Assembly (NCBI RefSeq): GCF_902499075.1
Contig: NZ_CABVPP010000002.1
Coordinates: forward strand, 124,001-188,000
Length of the DNA: 64,000 nt
Direction: 5' to 3'
Source of the DNA: Burkholderia pseudomultivorans
Lineage (GTDB): Bacteria; Pseudomonadota; Gammaproteobacteria; Burkholderiales; Burkholderiaceae
Shown one piece after another: positions 9,254 to 18,768 of the stretch; position 1 is the stretch's first letter; every line of letters begins with the position of its first letter. Position numbers and translations under genes: made by a program. The notes below the pieces were generated by a model that worked only from the letters and a program-made list of their open reading frames with translations, made no database searches and was not told where the DNA came from.

Positions 9254-9934
9254 ATGTCGCTTTTCGACTCTATTTCGCGCACGATCAAGGGCCTGCTCAA
9301 CGATGCGGCCGATTCGGTACAGGATCCGTCGCGCGACGCACGGCAGATCGTGCGGGAGCTCGACGACAGCATCGGCCGTGCCGAGAATTCGCTGATCGAG
9401 ATCGAGGCACAGGTCGCGACCCAGCGCAGCAAGCGCGATGCGGCCGACGACAAGGTGAAGAAGTACGAGGACGGCGCGAAACGTGCGCTGCAATCCGGCG
9501 ACGAAGCGCTCGCGCGCGAGGCGCTGGCCGCGCAGGCGAACGCCGAAGCCGAGCGCGACGCGCTCGCGGCCGAACTGACGACGCTCGAGCCGTCGGTCGA
9601 CAAGCTGAAGGGGCAGATCGCCGACATGCGCCAGCGCCGCAACGACCTGAACTCGCGTTCGAACATCCTGCAGGCCAAGCAGGAAATCGCGCAGGCGAAG
9701 GACGTCGCGGCAAGCGCGCTCGGCGGCATCGGCGGCAAGAACCTGTCCGAGGATTTCCAGAAGCTCGAGGACAAGGTCGCGCTGCAGAACGCGCGCTCGG
9801 ACGCACGCCTGAATTCGGCCGACACGTCGAGCGGCAAGGCGCTGGACGACAAGCTCGCCGCGCTGAACAAGGGCCCATCGGTCGAGGACCGCCTCGCCGC
9901 ACTGAAGAAGCAGCTCGATACGCCGGCGCAGTAA
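9254..9934 (+). CDS. PspA/IM30 (Vipp1) family membrane-stress protein
   Basis: Peripheral inner-membrane protein of the phage-shock/IM30 family that oligomerises on stressed membrane. The 226-aa product opens with an amphipathic helix (SLFDSISRTIKGLLNDAADS) and continues as a long charged coiled coil (about residues 25 to 150) with heptad Ala/Leu. There is no signal peptide. It lacks the neighbours pspB/C/F; instead the next gene, 88 bp downstream, is a secreted TPR/membrane protein, so any regulation differs from the enteric system. The start has GGAGG-like sequence (ACGGAGGATTTC) immediately upstream. Family assignment is good; the exact stress it serves is unknown. Confidence 0.85.
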   Translation: MSLFDSISRTIKGLLNDAADSVQDPSRDARQIVRELDDSIGRAENSLIEIEAQVATQRSKRDAADDKVKKYEDGAKRALQSGDEALAREALAAQANAEAERDALAAELTTLEPSVDKLKGQIADMRQRRNDLNSRSNILQAKQEIAQAKDVAASALGGIGGKNLSEDFQKLEDKVALQNARSDARLNSADTSSGKALDDKLAALNKGPSVEDRLAALKKQLDTPAQ

Positions 9935-10022
9935 CCGCTGTGACGGAACCGCGCCGCGGCCCGCCCCGGGCGCGCGGCGCGAACCGATCGTCAGGAGACG
10001 GGCGCCCGCGCCCGGTTCGACC

Positions 10023-11177
10023 ATGAAGAAATCCCTCGCCGCTCTCGGCCTCTCGTTGATGCTGCTGTCGTCCGCCGCATTTGCGGTCCCGTCGCTGCAG
10101 CAGGTCGAGCAATCGATCGCGCAACGCAACTGGCAGCAAGCCGACACGCAGTTGTCGCAAGTCATCGACGCCCATCCGAACAACGCGCATGCGCGCTACC
10201 TGTACGCGCAGGTGCTGGACCGCGAAGGCCGTGCGTCCGACGCGCTCGCGCAGCTGCAGCGCGCGAAGTCGCTCGATCCGCAACTGCGCTTCACCGATGC
10301 GGCGCGCTTCGCGCAGACCGAAGCGCGCATTCGCTCGGACGCCGCACGCACCATCGGCAACGCGCCGTCGGCCACGCAGGCCGGCTCGCTGCAATCGTCG
10401 CTCGCGCCGGCCGTACCGGCCGAAAAACACGGGCCGTCCACCGGCATGTGGATCGGTCTCGGCCTGATCGTCGCGATCGTCGCGCTGGTGCTGCGCTGGA
10501 CCTTGCGTCGCGCGCGCTCGGCCGGCGACAGCCGCGCCGACGACGAACGCCGCGCGCAACTGAAGCGCGCGACCGACGTGCTGAACGACATCCGTCCGCT
10601 GAAGCTCGATGCGAAGCTGTCGACCTTGCCCGGCGCCGCCGCGCTCACCGGCGAAATCGAAGGCATCGAAACCGATGCGCGCGCGCTCGTCGAATCGCTG
10701 TCGAACGGCAAGGATCCGGTGCCGCCGTACCGCATCGACGAGCTCGAGCAGCGCCACGCCAGCGTAAAGGCGCGCGTCGAAGGTCGCCCCGACCCGAGCG
10801 CGCAAGCCACGGCGCCGGCGAACGGCAGCGGCTCGGTCTACGCGCAGGAAGCCGATCGCGTGACCGGCGCGCAGGGCCAGCCGTATCCGCCGCAACCCTA
10901 CCCGCCCCAGCAGCCGCCCGTCGTAATCCAGCAAGGCGGCGGCTTCGGCAGCGGGATGGGCGGGCTGCTGACCGGCGTGCTGCTCGGCGAGGCGATGTCG
11001 GGCGGCCGGGAGCGCATGGTCGAGCGCGACGTGATCGTCGACGACGAGCGCCGCCGCCAGAACAACGACCCGGGCTTCGACGTCGGCCGTGGCGACGATT
11101 CGAACTGGAGCGACGGCAACGGTGGCGGCGTCGATCTCGGCAGCAACGACGACGGCTGGACCGACGACAACACCTGA
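10023..11177 (+). CDS. Exported TPR protein with single membrane helix and Gly/Asp-rich tail
   Basis: I recognise architecture, not a named family. Residues 1-21 form a Sec signal (MKKSLAALGLSLMLLSSAAFA). Residues about 25-105 contain tetratricopeptide-like helices (ANNAHARYLYAQVLDREGR region). A second hydrophobic helix (MWIGLGLIVAIVALVLRW, near residue 142) anchors a charged cytoplasmic or periplasmic segment, followed by a Pro/Gln/Tyr-rich stretch, a Gly-rich helix (FGSGMGGLLTGVLLGEAMSGG) and a C terminus loaded with Asp, Asn, Gly and Trp. Co-directional with the PspA-like gene, suggesting a shared envelope-stress function by context only. Confidence 0.65.
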   Translation: MKKSLAALGLSLMLLSSAAFAVPSLQQVEQSIAQRNWQQADTQLSQVIDAHPNNAHARYLYAQVLDREGRASDALAQLQRAKSLDPQLRFTDAARFAQTEARIRSDAARTIGNAPSATQAGSLQSSLAPAVPAEKHGPSTGMWIGLGLIVAIVALVLRWTLRRARSAGDSRADDERRAQLKRATDVLNDIRPLKLDAKLSTLPGAAALTGEIEGIETDARALVESLSNGKDPVPPYRIDELEQRHASVKARVEGRPDPSAQATAPANGSGSVYAQEADRVTGAQGQPYPPQPYPPQQPPVVIQQGGGFGSGMGGLLTGVLLGEAMSGGRERMVERDVIVDDERRRQNNDPGFDVGRGDDSNWSDGNGGGVDLGSNDDGWTDDNT

Positions 11178-11417
11178 GCCCCTCATCGACCGGGGCGCCC
11201 GCTCGATGCGCGGCGCCTCGCAGCACCCGTGGCAGCCCCCGCTTCACCGGCCGCGCGAACGTCTCACTTTGTCAATCATTTCAAGATGGACTACCGACAA
11301 TGGGGCGCGTTCGCTATCATGCGGCCATCGGCGTGCCACCGACCCCTTATATCGACGCTTCGCAGCCCTGCGCGTCGCGGCACGCTTCCCCTCGCCCCCA
11401 ACAGGAGAAAGCCGCTC

Positions 11418-11858
11418 ATGAGCATAATCAAGGAATTCAAGGAGTTCGCCGTCAAGGGCAACGTGATGGATCTCGCCGTCGGCGTGATCATCGGCGGCGC
11501 GTTCTCGAAGATCGTCGACTCGGTCGTGAAGGACCTCATCATGCCGGTGATCGGCGTGCTGACGGGCGGTCTGGATTTCTCGAACAAATTCGTTCTGCTC
11601 GGCACCATCCCCCCGACGTTCAAGGGAAATCCCGATTCGTACAAGGACCTGCAGGCTGCCGGTGTCGCAACGTTCGGCTACGGCTCGTTCATCACCGTGC
11701 TGATCAATTTCATCATCCTGGCGTTCATCATTTTCCTGATGGTGAAATTCATCAACAAGCTGCGCAAGCCGGCCGAAGCCGAAGCGGCCGCACCGGCCCC
11801 GACGCCGGAGGACATCGTGCTGCTGCGCGAGATCCGCGACTCGCTGAAGCAGCGCTGA
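11418..11858 (+). CDS. mscL: Large-conductance mechanosensitive channel MscL
   Basis: Homopentameric inner-membrane channel that opens under hypo-osmotic tension. 146 aa, close to the family norm. The N-terminal amphipathic helix ([18 protein letters not shown]) is followed by TM1 ([18 protein letters not shown]), a periplasmic loop, TM2 ([19 protein letters not shown]) and a cytoplasmic helix containing [19 protein letters not shown] lies 10 nt before the ATG, which decides this start over longer in-frame possibilities. A rho-independent terminator follows directly. Confidence 0.97.
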   Translation: MSIIKEFKEFAVKGNVMDLAVGVIIGGAFSKIVDSVVKDLIMPVIGVLTGGLDFSNKFVLLGTIPPTFKGNPDSYKDLQAAGVATFGYGSFITVLINFIILAFIIFLMVKFINKLRKPAEAEAAAPAPTPEDIVLLREIRDSLKQR

Positions 11859-11880
11859 GCGCCGCCCGCCCCGTGCGCCA

Positions 11881-11905
11881 GGCCCGCCACCGTGCGGGCC
11901 TTTTT
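11881..11905 (+). terminator. Terminator downstream of mscL
   Basis: Stem GGCCCGC/GCGGGCC (7 bp), loop CACCGT, then TTTTT. It lies 22 bp past the mscL stop. Confidence 0.85.
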
Positions 11906-12140
11906 CATGCGCGCGCCGCCGCGAGCGGGCTATCGCACTTTTTTGTGACGCGCGAATGCACGCGCGCGAAAAGCAGGTCTATGATGGAGACTAAATGACA
12001 GTACAGGCGCCAAGACGCTGGCTGTGTCGATCGTAGGGAGCGGGTCGACGGGAGACATCGATCGTCGCACCGCACGAGCGCAGCATTTTCGTGTGCTATA
12101 AAGGATCGACATGCGGCGTACATAGCCGGGAGTGGGTCGC

Positions 12141-12632
12141 ATGAAAGTGCCGCATTTCTTGCAATTGTTTTTGAGGCGAGTGTTTATGTCCTTCCCGAAA
12201 AAACGTCGACGTGCGCAACAGGATGGCCAGGAGTCGTTTCTTGCGGTATTGCGCCATTCGAAACCGTTTGCCCAGCTCGACACCAAGATTGCCCGCGCCC
12301 GCGCACAGGACGAACCGGTCCTCTACGCGCACGTGCTGCCCGGGCTCGACGTGCTCCTGTGCAGCGTGCGCGGCGCCCAGCCGCCCTATCCGGCGATCGC
12401 CGAACTGCGCAAGCGCTGCATCGAGTCGATCGCCAATGCGCTCGAGCAGCCGCTCGACGGCCTCGAGAACGGCGGGTACTGGTACGAAGCGAACGGCTTC
12501 GGCTTCCTCGTGTTCGCAAGCCGCGCCCGCGCGCGCATCCTGCCCGAATTTGGTGCAGGCACGAAAGCGAGCCTGCGCGGCGGGCTCGGCCGGCAAAACG
12601 CCGGCGACACGACACCACGCTCTCTCGGCTGA
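12141..12632 (+). CDS. Hypothetical protein, basic N terminus
   Basis: Unrecognised protein of about 163 aa. The N terminus has a short hydrophobic run (VPHFLQLFLRRVF) then a very basic patch (SFPKKRRR), followed by a compact domain with conserved-looking hydrophobic strands (PVLYAHVLPGLDVLLCSV, NGFGFLVFASRARAR). ATG 12141 has GGGAG 7-8 nt upstream; ATG 12186 (MSFPKKRRR) has GAGG and is an alternative that would drop the hydrophobic run. A TATAAA at 12097-12102 could be its -10 box. Downstream lies a convergent dehydrogenase gene. Normal codon bias supports it being coding. Confidence 0.55.
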   Translation: MKVPHFLQLFLRRVFMSFPKKRRRAQQDGQESFLAVLRHSKPFAQLDTKIARARAQDEPVLYAHVLPGLDVLLCSVRGAQPPYPAIAELRKRCIESIANALEQPLDGLENGGYWYEANGFGFLVFASRARARILPEFGAGTKASLRGGLGRQNAGDTTPRSLG

Positions 12633-12734
12633 ACCGCCACCGATTCGATGGGCCGCCTTCGCGCGGCCCATCGGCCATTCACGCGCGCCGTTATGCCGTC
12701 GCGCGGCCGGCCCGAGCCGGCCGGCGCCCGCGTG

Positions 12735-13628
12735 TCACTGCGCGTGTCCGCGTCCGTTGCCGGGCCGCACGATATCGATGAACGCCGCGAAATCGGCACC
12801 CGCCAACCCCTGCGCGGCACCGAGCCGCAATACCTGCTGCACGGTGGACGACACCGGCATCACCGCGCCCGTGTCGCGCGCGGCATCGGCGATCGCATCG
12901 ACATCCTTCTGAAACGTGCTGAGCGCGCCGATCGGCGGATGCCCGCCCGAGGTCATGCGCGGCACGAAGGTCTGCAGCAGCACCGAATCGGCCCAGCCGC
13001 CGGCGAGCGCCTCGGCCAGACGCGCGGCGTCGATGCCGCTCGCCTGCGCCAGGCCCACGGCCTCGGCGATCGCGGTGACCGTCGCGGTGACGATCGCCTG
13101 ATTGCACAGCTTCGCGGTCTGCCCCGCGCCCGCGTCGCCCATGTGCGTGATGCGCGACGCATACGTGTCGATCAGCGGCCGCACCGCGTCGAGATCGGCC
13201 GCGCGACCGCCCGCCATCACGGCTAGCGTGCCGGCCTGCGCGCCCGGCACGCCACCCGACACCGGCGCGTCGACCCAGCCGACGCCGAGTTCGGCCGCGC
13301 GCGCCGCGTAGTCGCGCGTCGCGGCGGGCGGGATGCTCGAATGATCGACGATGCGCCGCAGCCGGCGCGCCGCCGCGTCGCCCGCGAGCAGGCCGTCGGC
13401 GCCGAATGCGACGTCGCCGACCGCACGTCCGTCGAGCACGCATACGAATACCGTATCGACGCGCTCCGCCAGTTCGCGCGGCGTATCGACCACCTGCGCG
13501 CCATCGGCCTCGAGCGCTTCCGCTTTCGCGCGCGTGCGATTCCATACGCTCACGCGATGCCCGGCCGCCAGCAAATGCCGAATCATCGGCGTGCCCATCA
13601 ATCCCGGTCCGCAAAATCCGACTTCCAC
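12735..13628 (-). CDS. NAD(P)-binding beta-hydroxyacid dehydrogenase (3-HIBADH / tartronate semialdehyde reductase family)
   Basis: Predicted cytosolic dehydrogenase interconverting a beta-hydroxyacid and its semialdehyde. The 297-aa product starts with the Rossmann signature [12 protein letters not shown], carries the substrate-binding [15 protein letters not shown] block and the catalytic Lys in [11 protein letters not shown]. The start is inferred as GTG at 13628, since the family N terminus begins here and GAGGAG stands just upstream; upstream in-frame sequence is intergenic. Tartronate semialdehyde reductase would fit glyoxylate made by the ureide pathway nearby, but 3-hydroxyisobutyrate or another substrate is equally possible. 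Confidence 0.82.
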   Translation of the reverse strand: MEVGFCGPGLMGTPMIRHLLAAGHRVSVWNRTRAKAEALEADGAQVVDTPRELAERVDTVFVCVLDGRAVGDVAFGADGLLAGDAAARRLRRIVDHSSIPPAATRDYAARAAELGVGWVDAPVSGGVPGAQAGTLAVMAGGRAADLDAVRPLIDTYASRITHMGDAGAGQTAKLCNQAIVTATVTAIAEAVGLAQASGIDAARLAEALAGGWADSVLLQTFVPRMTSGGHPPIGALSTFQKDVDAIADAARDTGAVMPVSSTVQQVLRLGAAQGLAGADFAAFIDIVRPGNGRGHAQ

Positions 13629-13763
13629 GATGCTCCTCGTCTCCAATTGGGGTTGCACTTGCCGCCCATCATACCTATCACTCAAGAAGCCGGGCACGCG
13701 CGGCGGCGCTTCGGGACCGCGGCTTGCGTCGGTCACACACCTCGACACGCCAGGGAGTGCATC

Positions 13764-13973
13764 ATGAGCGACCACGTATACAAGCTGATCGAACTGACCG
13801 GTTCGTCGCAGCAATCGAGCGACGACGCCATCCGCAACGCGATCTCGAAGGCCGGCAAGACGCTGCACAATCTGCACTGGTTCCAGGTCACCGAGACGCG
13901 CGGCCACATCGAAGGCGACCAGGTCGTCCACTGGCAGGTCACGCTGAAGGTCGGCATGCGCCTCGACGACTGA
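13764..13973 (+). CDS. Dodecin family flavin-binding protein
   Basis: Small cytosolic protein (69 aa) that forms dodecameric hollow spheres storing or buffering riboflavin, FMN or CoA. The family pattern is clear: [21 protein letters not shown] (strand 1 and the SxxSxxxAI turn), [16 protein letters not shown] with the flavin-stacking Trp, and [22 protein letters not shown] (paired strands). ATG 13764 has GGGAG 6 nt upstream. Stands alone between the dehydrogenase and a LysR gene. Confidence 0.93.
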   Translation: MSDHVYKLIELTGSSQQSSDDAIRNAISKAGKTLHNLHWFQVTETRGHIEGDQVVHWQVTLKVGMRLDD

Positions 13974-14197
13974 CGCGCGCACGCGACGTCACCTGGCGTC
14001 ACGCACCGCCGCAAGCCGGCTGCGCGCCCGCCGCGCCACCGCGCGTTCCTGCCTCACCCCGCCCCGTTCCGGTCGCGCCGCGGCCCGACCGGCGGCGGTC
14101 TGCGGGTATCCATCTCTTGACGCTGACTTTCGTTCATATTAAAAACGATATACCCCATACCCCTCTCGATCAGCCCAGGCATATAAACGGAGATAAC

Positions 14198-15127
14198 ATG
14201 AGTCAGCAACGCGAGGCGATCGACACGTACCTCTTGCGCGTCTTGCACACCTTGTTGATGGAGCGCAGCGTCACGCGCGCAGCCGTCAAACTGAACCAGT
14301 CGCAGCCGGCGATCAGCGCCGCGCTGCGCCGCCTGCGCGACATCACCGGCGACCCGCTGCTGGTGCGCGGCAAGTCCGGCATGGTGCCGACCGAATACGG
14401 GCTGCGCCTGCTCGAGCCCGTGCAAAACGCACTGCGTGAAATCGAGCGCATCAAGTTCCAGCAGCACAATTTCGACCCGGCCACGTCGATCCGCTGCTAC
14501 CGGATCGGCTGCCCCGACTACCTGAACGTGCTGTTCGTGCCGACCGTCGTCGAACGCTTCCGCCAGACCGCGCCGAACGCGACGCTCGAGTTCCATTCGC
14601 TCGGCCCCGCGTTCGACTACGAGCTCGCGCTGGAAGACGGCAAGCTCGACATCGTCGTCGGCAACTGGCCGGAGCCGCCCGAGCAGCTTCACCTGTCGAA
14701 CCTGTTCGTCGACGAGATCGTGTGCCTGATGAGCAACACGCACCCGTTCGCGAAGCGCGGCGGGCTCACGCTCGACCAGTACCTGAACGCGCCGCATCTC
14801 GCGCCGACGCCGTACTCGGTCGGCCAGCGCGGCGCGATCGACGTGCATCTCGCGCGCGAGCGGCTCAAGCGTCACGTGGTCGTCACGCTGCCGTACTTCA
14901 ACCTCGCGCCGTACGTGCTCGTGAAGTCCGACCTGATCTTCACGACGACGCGGCTGTTCGCCGACCACTACGCGAAGTTCCTGCCGCTGTCGGTCGTGCC
15001 GGCGCCGCTCGACTTCCCGCCGATGCAGTACTACCAGCTGTGGCACGAGCGCTGCCACTACTCCGACGAAGTGCGCTGGCTGCGCGGCCTCGTCGCCGAG
15101 GCCACCCGCACGCTGATCGAACCGTAA
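14198..15127 (+). CDS. LysR-type transcriptional regulator
   Basis: DNA-binding regulator of 309 aa. N-terminal winged HTH (RAAVKLNQSQPAISAALRRLRD, about residues 22-60, split here as AAVKLNQSQPA and SAALRRLRD) and a C-terminal periplasmic-binding-protein-like effector domain. The opening THLLMERSVTRAA-like helix and VPTEYG segment resemble NodD/PcaQ-like LTTRs acting on aromatic or purine-derived ligands. It is convergent with the 8-oxoguanine deaminase gene and may control it or the urate genes; this is inference from position. ATG chosen because ACGGAGATAAC lies immediately upstream; the region 14117-14160 is AT-rich and probably holds its promoter. Confidence 0.9.
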   Translation: MSQQREAIDTYLLRVLHTLLMERSVTRAAVKLNQSQPAISAALRRLRDITGDPLLVRGKSGMVPTEYGLRLLEPVQNALREIERIKFQQHNFDPATSIRCYRIGCPDYLNVLFVPTVVERFRQTAPNATLEFHSLGPAFDYELALEDGKLDIVVGNWPEPPEQLHLSNLFVDEIVCLMSNTHPFAKRGGLTLDQYLNAPHLAPTPYSVGQRGAIDVHLARERLKRHVVVTLPYFNLAPYVLVKSDLIFTTTRLFADHYAKFLPLSVVPAPLDFPPMQYYQLWHERCHYSDEVRWLRGLVAEATRTLIEP

Positions 15128-15204
15128 CGGCCAGCGCTGCACACCGCTGCGGCATACGGCGGCAGTGGCAGCGCCGCCGCAAGCGCCGAAGCCACCGCCC
15201 CGCG

Positions 15205-16587
15205 TCAGCGCGATGCTTCGACCAGCGCCTGCGCGAGCGCGTTGTGACGCTCGATGACGGGCGGCAGGTCGAGCGTCGCCAGGCGCCCCTCCCGCACCAC
15301 CACCTTCCCGTTCACCACCGTGTAGGCCGTCTGCGACGGCGCGCAGAACACGAGCGCCGCAACCGGATCGTGCAACGCGCCCGCGAACAGCGGCTGGCGC
15401 AGGTCGAACGCGGCGAAGTCGGCGGCCATGCCCGGCTTCAGCGCGCCGATATCGTCGCGGTTCAGCACCTTCGCGCCGCCGAGCGTCGCGATCTCCAGCG
15501 CTTCGCGCGCGGTCATCGCGTCGGGGCCGAAGCCGACCCGCTGCAGCAGCAGCGCCTGGCGCACTTCGGCGACCATCTGCGCACCGTCGTTCGACGCGGA
15601 GCCGTCGACGCCGAGCCCGACCGGCACGCCCGCGAGCCGCATCTTCTTCACCGGCGCGATGCCCGACGCAAGCCGCATGTTCGAGCACGGACAGTGCGCG
15701 ACGCCGGTGCCGGTGCGCGCGAACAGGCCGATGCCCGCATCGTCGAGCTGCACGCAGTGCGCATGCCAGACGTCGTGGCCGACCCAGCCGAGATCCTCCG
15801 CGTATTCGGCGGGCGTCATCCCGAACTTCTCGCGGCTGTACGCGATGTCGTTGACGTTCTCCGCGAGGTGCGTGTGCAGCGACACGCCGTACTCGCGCGC
15901 GAGCACGGCGGCGTCGCGCATCAGTCCGCGGCTCACCGAGAACGGCGAGCACGGCGCGACCACCACGCGCAGCATCGCGTAGCGTCCTTCGTCGTGATAG
16001 GTCTCGATCAGGCGCTGCGCGTCGCGCAGGATGTCCGGCTCGCGCTCGACGACCGAGTCGGGCGGCAAGCCGCCGTCGCGCTGGCCGACGCTCATCGCGC
16101 CGCGGCTCGCATGAAAACGCATGCCGATCCGCTGCGCGGCGCCGATGCTGTCGTCGAGCCGGCTGCCGTTCGGATAGATGTACAGGTGATCGCTCGACGT
16201 CGTGCAGCCCGACTGCAGCAGCTCGGCCATCGCGGTGAGCGTCGACACCTCGATCATCTCGGGCGTCAGGTGCGCCCAGATCCGGTACAGGTTCGTGAGC
16301 CAGCCGAACAGCTCGGCGTTCTGCGCAGCCGGCACCGCGCGCGTCAGGCTCTGGTACATGTGATGGTGCGTGTTCACGAGCCCCGGGATCACCAGGTGCC
16401 CGCGCAGGTCGAGCACTTCGTCCGCGGTGTCGGGCAGCTCGGCGGTCGGCCCGACCGCGACGATCCGGTTGTCTTCGATGTACAGCCCCGCGTCGCGCAG
16501 TTCGCGGCGCGTGTCGTCCATGGTCACGAGCACATCGACGTGCTTGACCAGCAAGGTTTTCGGGCGGGATGGGGATTCGATGCTCAT
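15205..16587 (-). CDS. 8-oxoguanine deaminase (amidohydrolase superfamily)
   Basis: Zinc amidohydrolase predicted to deaminate 8-oxoguanine to urate. The 460-aa protein is of the AtzB/SsnA/8-oxoguanine deaminase group: metal ligands in VNTHHHMYQS, catalytic acid/His in HTHLAENVND, HCPCSNMRLASG, and the Asp in GLGVDGSASNDG. GGAGAACGC precedes the ATG. Its place next to hiuH and puuD favours 8-oxoguanine over triazine or isocytosine substrates, since the product urate is exactly what PuuD consumes. Substrate is therefore family plus context, not proved by sequence. Confidence 0.85.
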   Translation of the reverse strand: MSIESPSRPKTLLVKHVDVLVTMDDTRRELRDAGLYIEDNRIVAVGPTAELPDTADEVLDLRGHLVIPGLVNTHHHMYQSLTRAVPAAQNAELFGWLTNLYRIWAHLTPEMIEVSTLTAMAELLQSGCTTSSDHLYIYPNGSRLDDSIGAAQRIGMRFHASRGAMSVGQRDGGLPPDSVVEREPDILRDAQRLIETYHDEGRYAMLRVVVAPCSPFSVSRGLMRDAAVLAREYGVSLHTHLAENVNDIAYSREKFGMTPAEYAEDLGWVGHDVWHAHCVQLDDAGIGLFARTGTGVAHCPCSNMRLASGIAPVKKMRLAGVPVGLGVDGSASNDGAQMVAEVRQALLLQRVGFGPDAMTAREALEIATLGGAKVLNRDDIGALKPGMAADFAAFDLRQPLFAGALHDPVAALVFCAPSQTAYTVVNGKVVVREGRLATLDLPPVIERHNALAQALVEASR

Positions 16588-17097
16588 GCGTTCTCCGCGT
16601 CGGTCTGTCCCCAGGCGCGGGTCCTGGAGACGGTCACACAGCCGTTCGAACGCTGATTCGCGGCACGCCCCGGTGCCTGCGTCCGTTCGAACGCCCTGGC
16701 CCGGTTACCCGGCGTGCTCGCCGTCTTCGGGGTACGCGGCGGCCACGGGCCGACGCGCACGGCGGCAGGATCGCCCAAGCGCGCGCCGCGCACAATGCGC
16801 ACACCCGAATACCGCGCTTCACGGATCCGATATGGTACGCCGCGCACCGGCCCGGCGGGTGGCCTGCGGCGCGTCGCGGGCGGCTTCCGGCACGGCGTCG
16901 ACAGCCGCTCATGCGCGGCGCATTATCTTTGATATCGCGCCCGTATTTGCGCGGGGAACCTTTTTACAATGCCTGCACGGCGCTCGCTTCAACTTCGCCG
17001 ACGGGTATGTAGCCACGTGACGTGGAGCCTCGATCCGCCGCACAGTCATTGGATCGAGTCGCCGCCGAACCTCGCATTCACACAAGGAAAACTGCGA
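16588..17097. other. Divergent intergenic region, 8-oxoguanine deaminase / hiuH
   Basis: About 510 bp without a gene I can support. GC-rich until about 16900, then AT-richer. A good -10 candidate TACAAT lies at 16965-16970 for the rightward hiuH-puuD genes, with only a weak -35. No palindrome resembling the GntR boxes at 25.6 kb was seen. Confidence 0.35.
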
Positions 17098-17451
17098 ATG
17101 GGAAAGCTCACTACCCACGTACTCGATACGGCGAACGGTCGTCCCGGCGCCGCACTCAAGGTGGACCTCTACGCGCTGGACGGCGAATCGCGCCGCGCGA
17201 TCAAGACCGTGCTGACCAATAGCGACGGCCGCTGCGACGAACCGCTGCTCGAAGGCGCCGCGCTCGCCGCCGGCGAATACGAACTCGTGTTCCATGCCGG
17301 CGACTACTTCGCGTCGCTCGGCGTGAAGGTGCCCGAACCCCGTTTCGTCGACCGCGTCGTGCTGCGCTTCGGCATCGCCGATCCGGACGCGCACTATCAC
17401 GTGCCGCTGCTCGTCTCGCCGTGGGCGTACAGCACCTATCGCGGCAGCTGA
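17098..17451 (+). CDS. uraH: 5-hydroxyisourate hydrolase (transthyretin-related)
   Basis: Hydrolyses 5-hydroxyisourate, the immediate product of urate oxidation, to OHCU. 117 aa with both family signatures: N-terminal [12 protein letters not shown] and the C-terminal tetrapeptide YRGS, plus the His in [11 protein letters not shown]. Transthyretin-fold tetramer, cytosolic (no signal seen). The ATG at 17098 fits the family N terminus; AAGGAAAACTGCGA lies upstream. It precedes the urate oxidase gene by 53 bp in the same direction, so the two probably share a transcript and act in sequence. Confidence 0.95.
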   Translation: MGKLTTHVLDTANGRPGAALKVDLYALDGESRRAIKTVLTNSDGRCDEPLLEGAALAAGEYELVFHAGDYFASLGVKVPEPRFVDRVVLRFGIADPDAHYHVPLLVSPWAYSTYRGS

Positions 17452-17504
17452 CATACGTATCGGCTGCCCGCATCAAGACAACGATCTGAGTCTGGAGGAG
17501 TTTC

Positions 17505-18698
17505 ATGGAAGGCTTCATCACCGACTGGCTGAACCTCGCGCTGCGATGGCTGCACGTCATCGTCGCCATTGCGTGGATCGGCGAGTCCTTCTATTTCGTC
17601 GCGCTCGACAACAGCCTGAAACCGCCTACCGACGCGAACCAGCGCAAGCGCGGCGTGTTCGGCGAACTGTGGCACGTCCACGGCGGCGGTTTCTACAACA
17701 TGCAGAAGTACACGGTCGCCCCGCCGGAAATGCCGGATGACCTGCACTGGTCGAAGTGGCCGTCGTACACGACCTGGCTGTCGGGCTTCTCGCTGTTCTT
17801 CGTGCTGTACCTGCTCGCACCGAATACCTACCTGATCGACAAGAGCGTGCTCGACATGGGCCCGGTGGTCGCCGTCGCATCCGCGCTCGGCTTCCTGATG
17901 GCTGGCTGGATCGTCTACGACTCGCTGTGCCGCATCCTCGGCACCAACGATCGCGTGCTCGGCATCTGCGTCGGCATCTACGTGGTCGCCGCCGCGTACC
18001 TGGCATGCCACATCTTCGCCGGCCGCGCCGCCTACCTGATCGTCGGCGCGATGCTCGCGACGATCATGTCGGCGAACGTGTTCTTCGTGATCATCCCCGG
18101 CCAGCGCAAGATGGTCGACAAAATGCTCAAGGGCGAGGAACCGAACCCGATCTACGGCAAGCGCGGCAAGCAACGCTCGGTGCACAACACGTATTTCACG
18201 CTGCCGGTCGTGTTCGCAATGCTGTCGAACCACTATGCGATGACGTACACGAACAAATTCAACTGGATCGTGCTCGTGCTGATCATGCTGGCCGGCGCGC
18301 TGATCCGTCAGTTCTTCGTGATGCGTCACCGCGGCAAGCAGCTGTGGTACCTGCCGATCGGTGGCGTCGCGCTGCTGTCGGGCGCGCTGGTCTGGACCAT
18401 GCCGAAGCCGATCGCGCCGGAAGCGCAGGCGGCCAACGCACCGAAGGTCGTGATCAACGACATCATGCCGATCCTGCAGCAGCGCTGCGTCGAATGTCAC
18501 TCGGCCAAGCCGACGCTGATGGGCAGCGCGCCCGCCGGCGTGATGTTCGACACGCCGGACGAAGTGTCGAAGAATGCGCAGCGCATCTACGAACAAGCCG
18601 TGCGACTGAAGGCAATGCCGATCGGCAACGTCACGCACATGACCGACGACGAGCGCACGAAGCTCGCCGCATGGTTCGAGGGCGGCGCGACGAAGTAA
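17505..18698 (+). CDS. puuD: Membrane urate oxidase/hydroxylase PuuD with cytochrome c domain
   Basis: Integral-membrane urate oxidase that uses a C-terminal cytochrome c, not the soluble uricase. 397 aa: some eight or nine membrane helices (for example WLHVIVAIAWIGESFYFVAL and MLATIMSANVFFVIIPG) followed by a periplasmic haem domain with CVECH at about residues 328-332 and a distal Met in KAMPIGNVTHM. AGGAGTTTC precedes the ATG. It makes 5-hydroxyisourate for the hydrolase encoded just upstream. Electrons would pass to the respiratory chain rather than directly yield peroxide, as known for the family. A strong terminator ends the transcript. Confidence 0.93.
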   Translation: MEGFITDWLNLALRWLHVIVAIAWIGESFYFVALDNSLKPPTDANQRKRGVFGELWHVHGGGFYNMQKYTVAPPEMPDDLHWSKWPSYTTWLSGFSLFFVLYLLAPNTYLIDKSVLDMGPVVAVASALGFLMAGWIVYDSLCRILGTNDRVLGICVGIYVVAAAYLACHIFAGRAAYLIVGAMLATIMSANVFFVIIPGQRKMVDKMLKGEEPNPIYGKRGKQRSVHNTYFTLPVVFAMLSNHYAMTYTNKFNWIVLVLIMLAGALIRQFFVMRHRGKQLWYLPIGGVALLSGALVWTMPKPIAPEAQAANAPKVVINDIMPILQQRCVECHSAKPTLMGSAPAGVMFDTPDEVSKNAQRIYEQAVRLKAMPIGNVTHMTDDERTKLAAWFEGGATK

Positions 18699-18740
18699 CG
18701 CTGCCGCGTGCCGGTGCGCCGGCGCCACCCTCTCCGTTCG

Positions 18741-18768
18741 CGGGCCCGGAAACGGGCCCGTTTTTTTT
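18741..18768 (+). terminator. Terminator downstream of puuD
   Basis: Stem CGGGCCCG/CGGGCCCG with a GAAA tetraloop followed by eight T. A textbook intrinsic terminator 42 bp past the stop. Confidence 0.93.

Noticed and set aside
16588-17012. Several open frames between the deaminase and hiuH genes
   Set aside because: Arg/Pro/Ala-rich, overlapping in several frames, without ribosome site or family signature; treated as promoter region.
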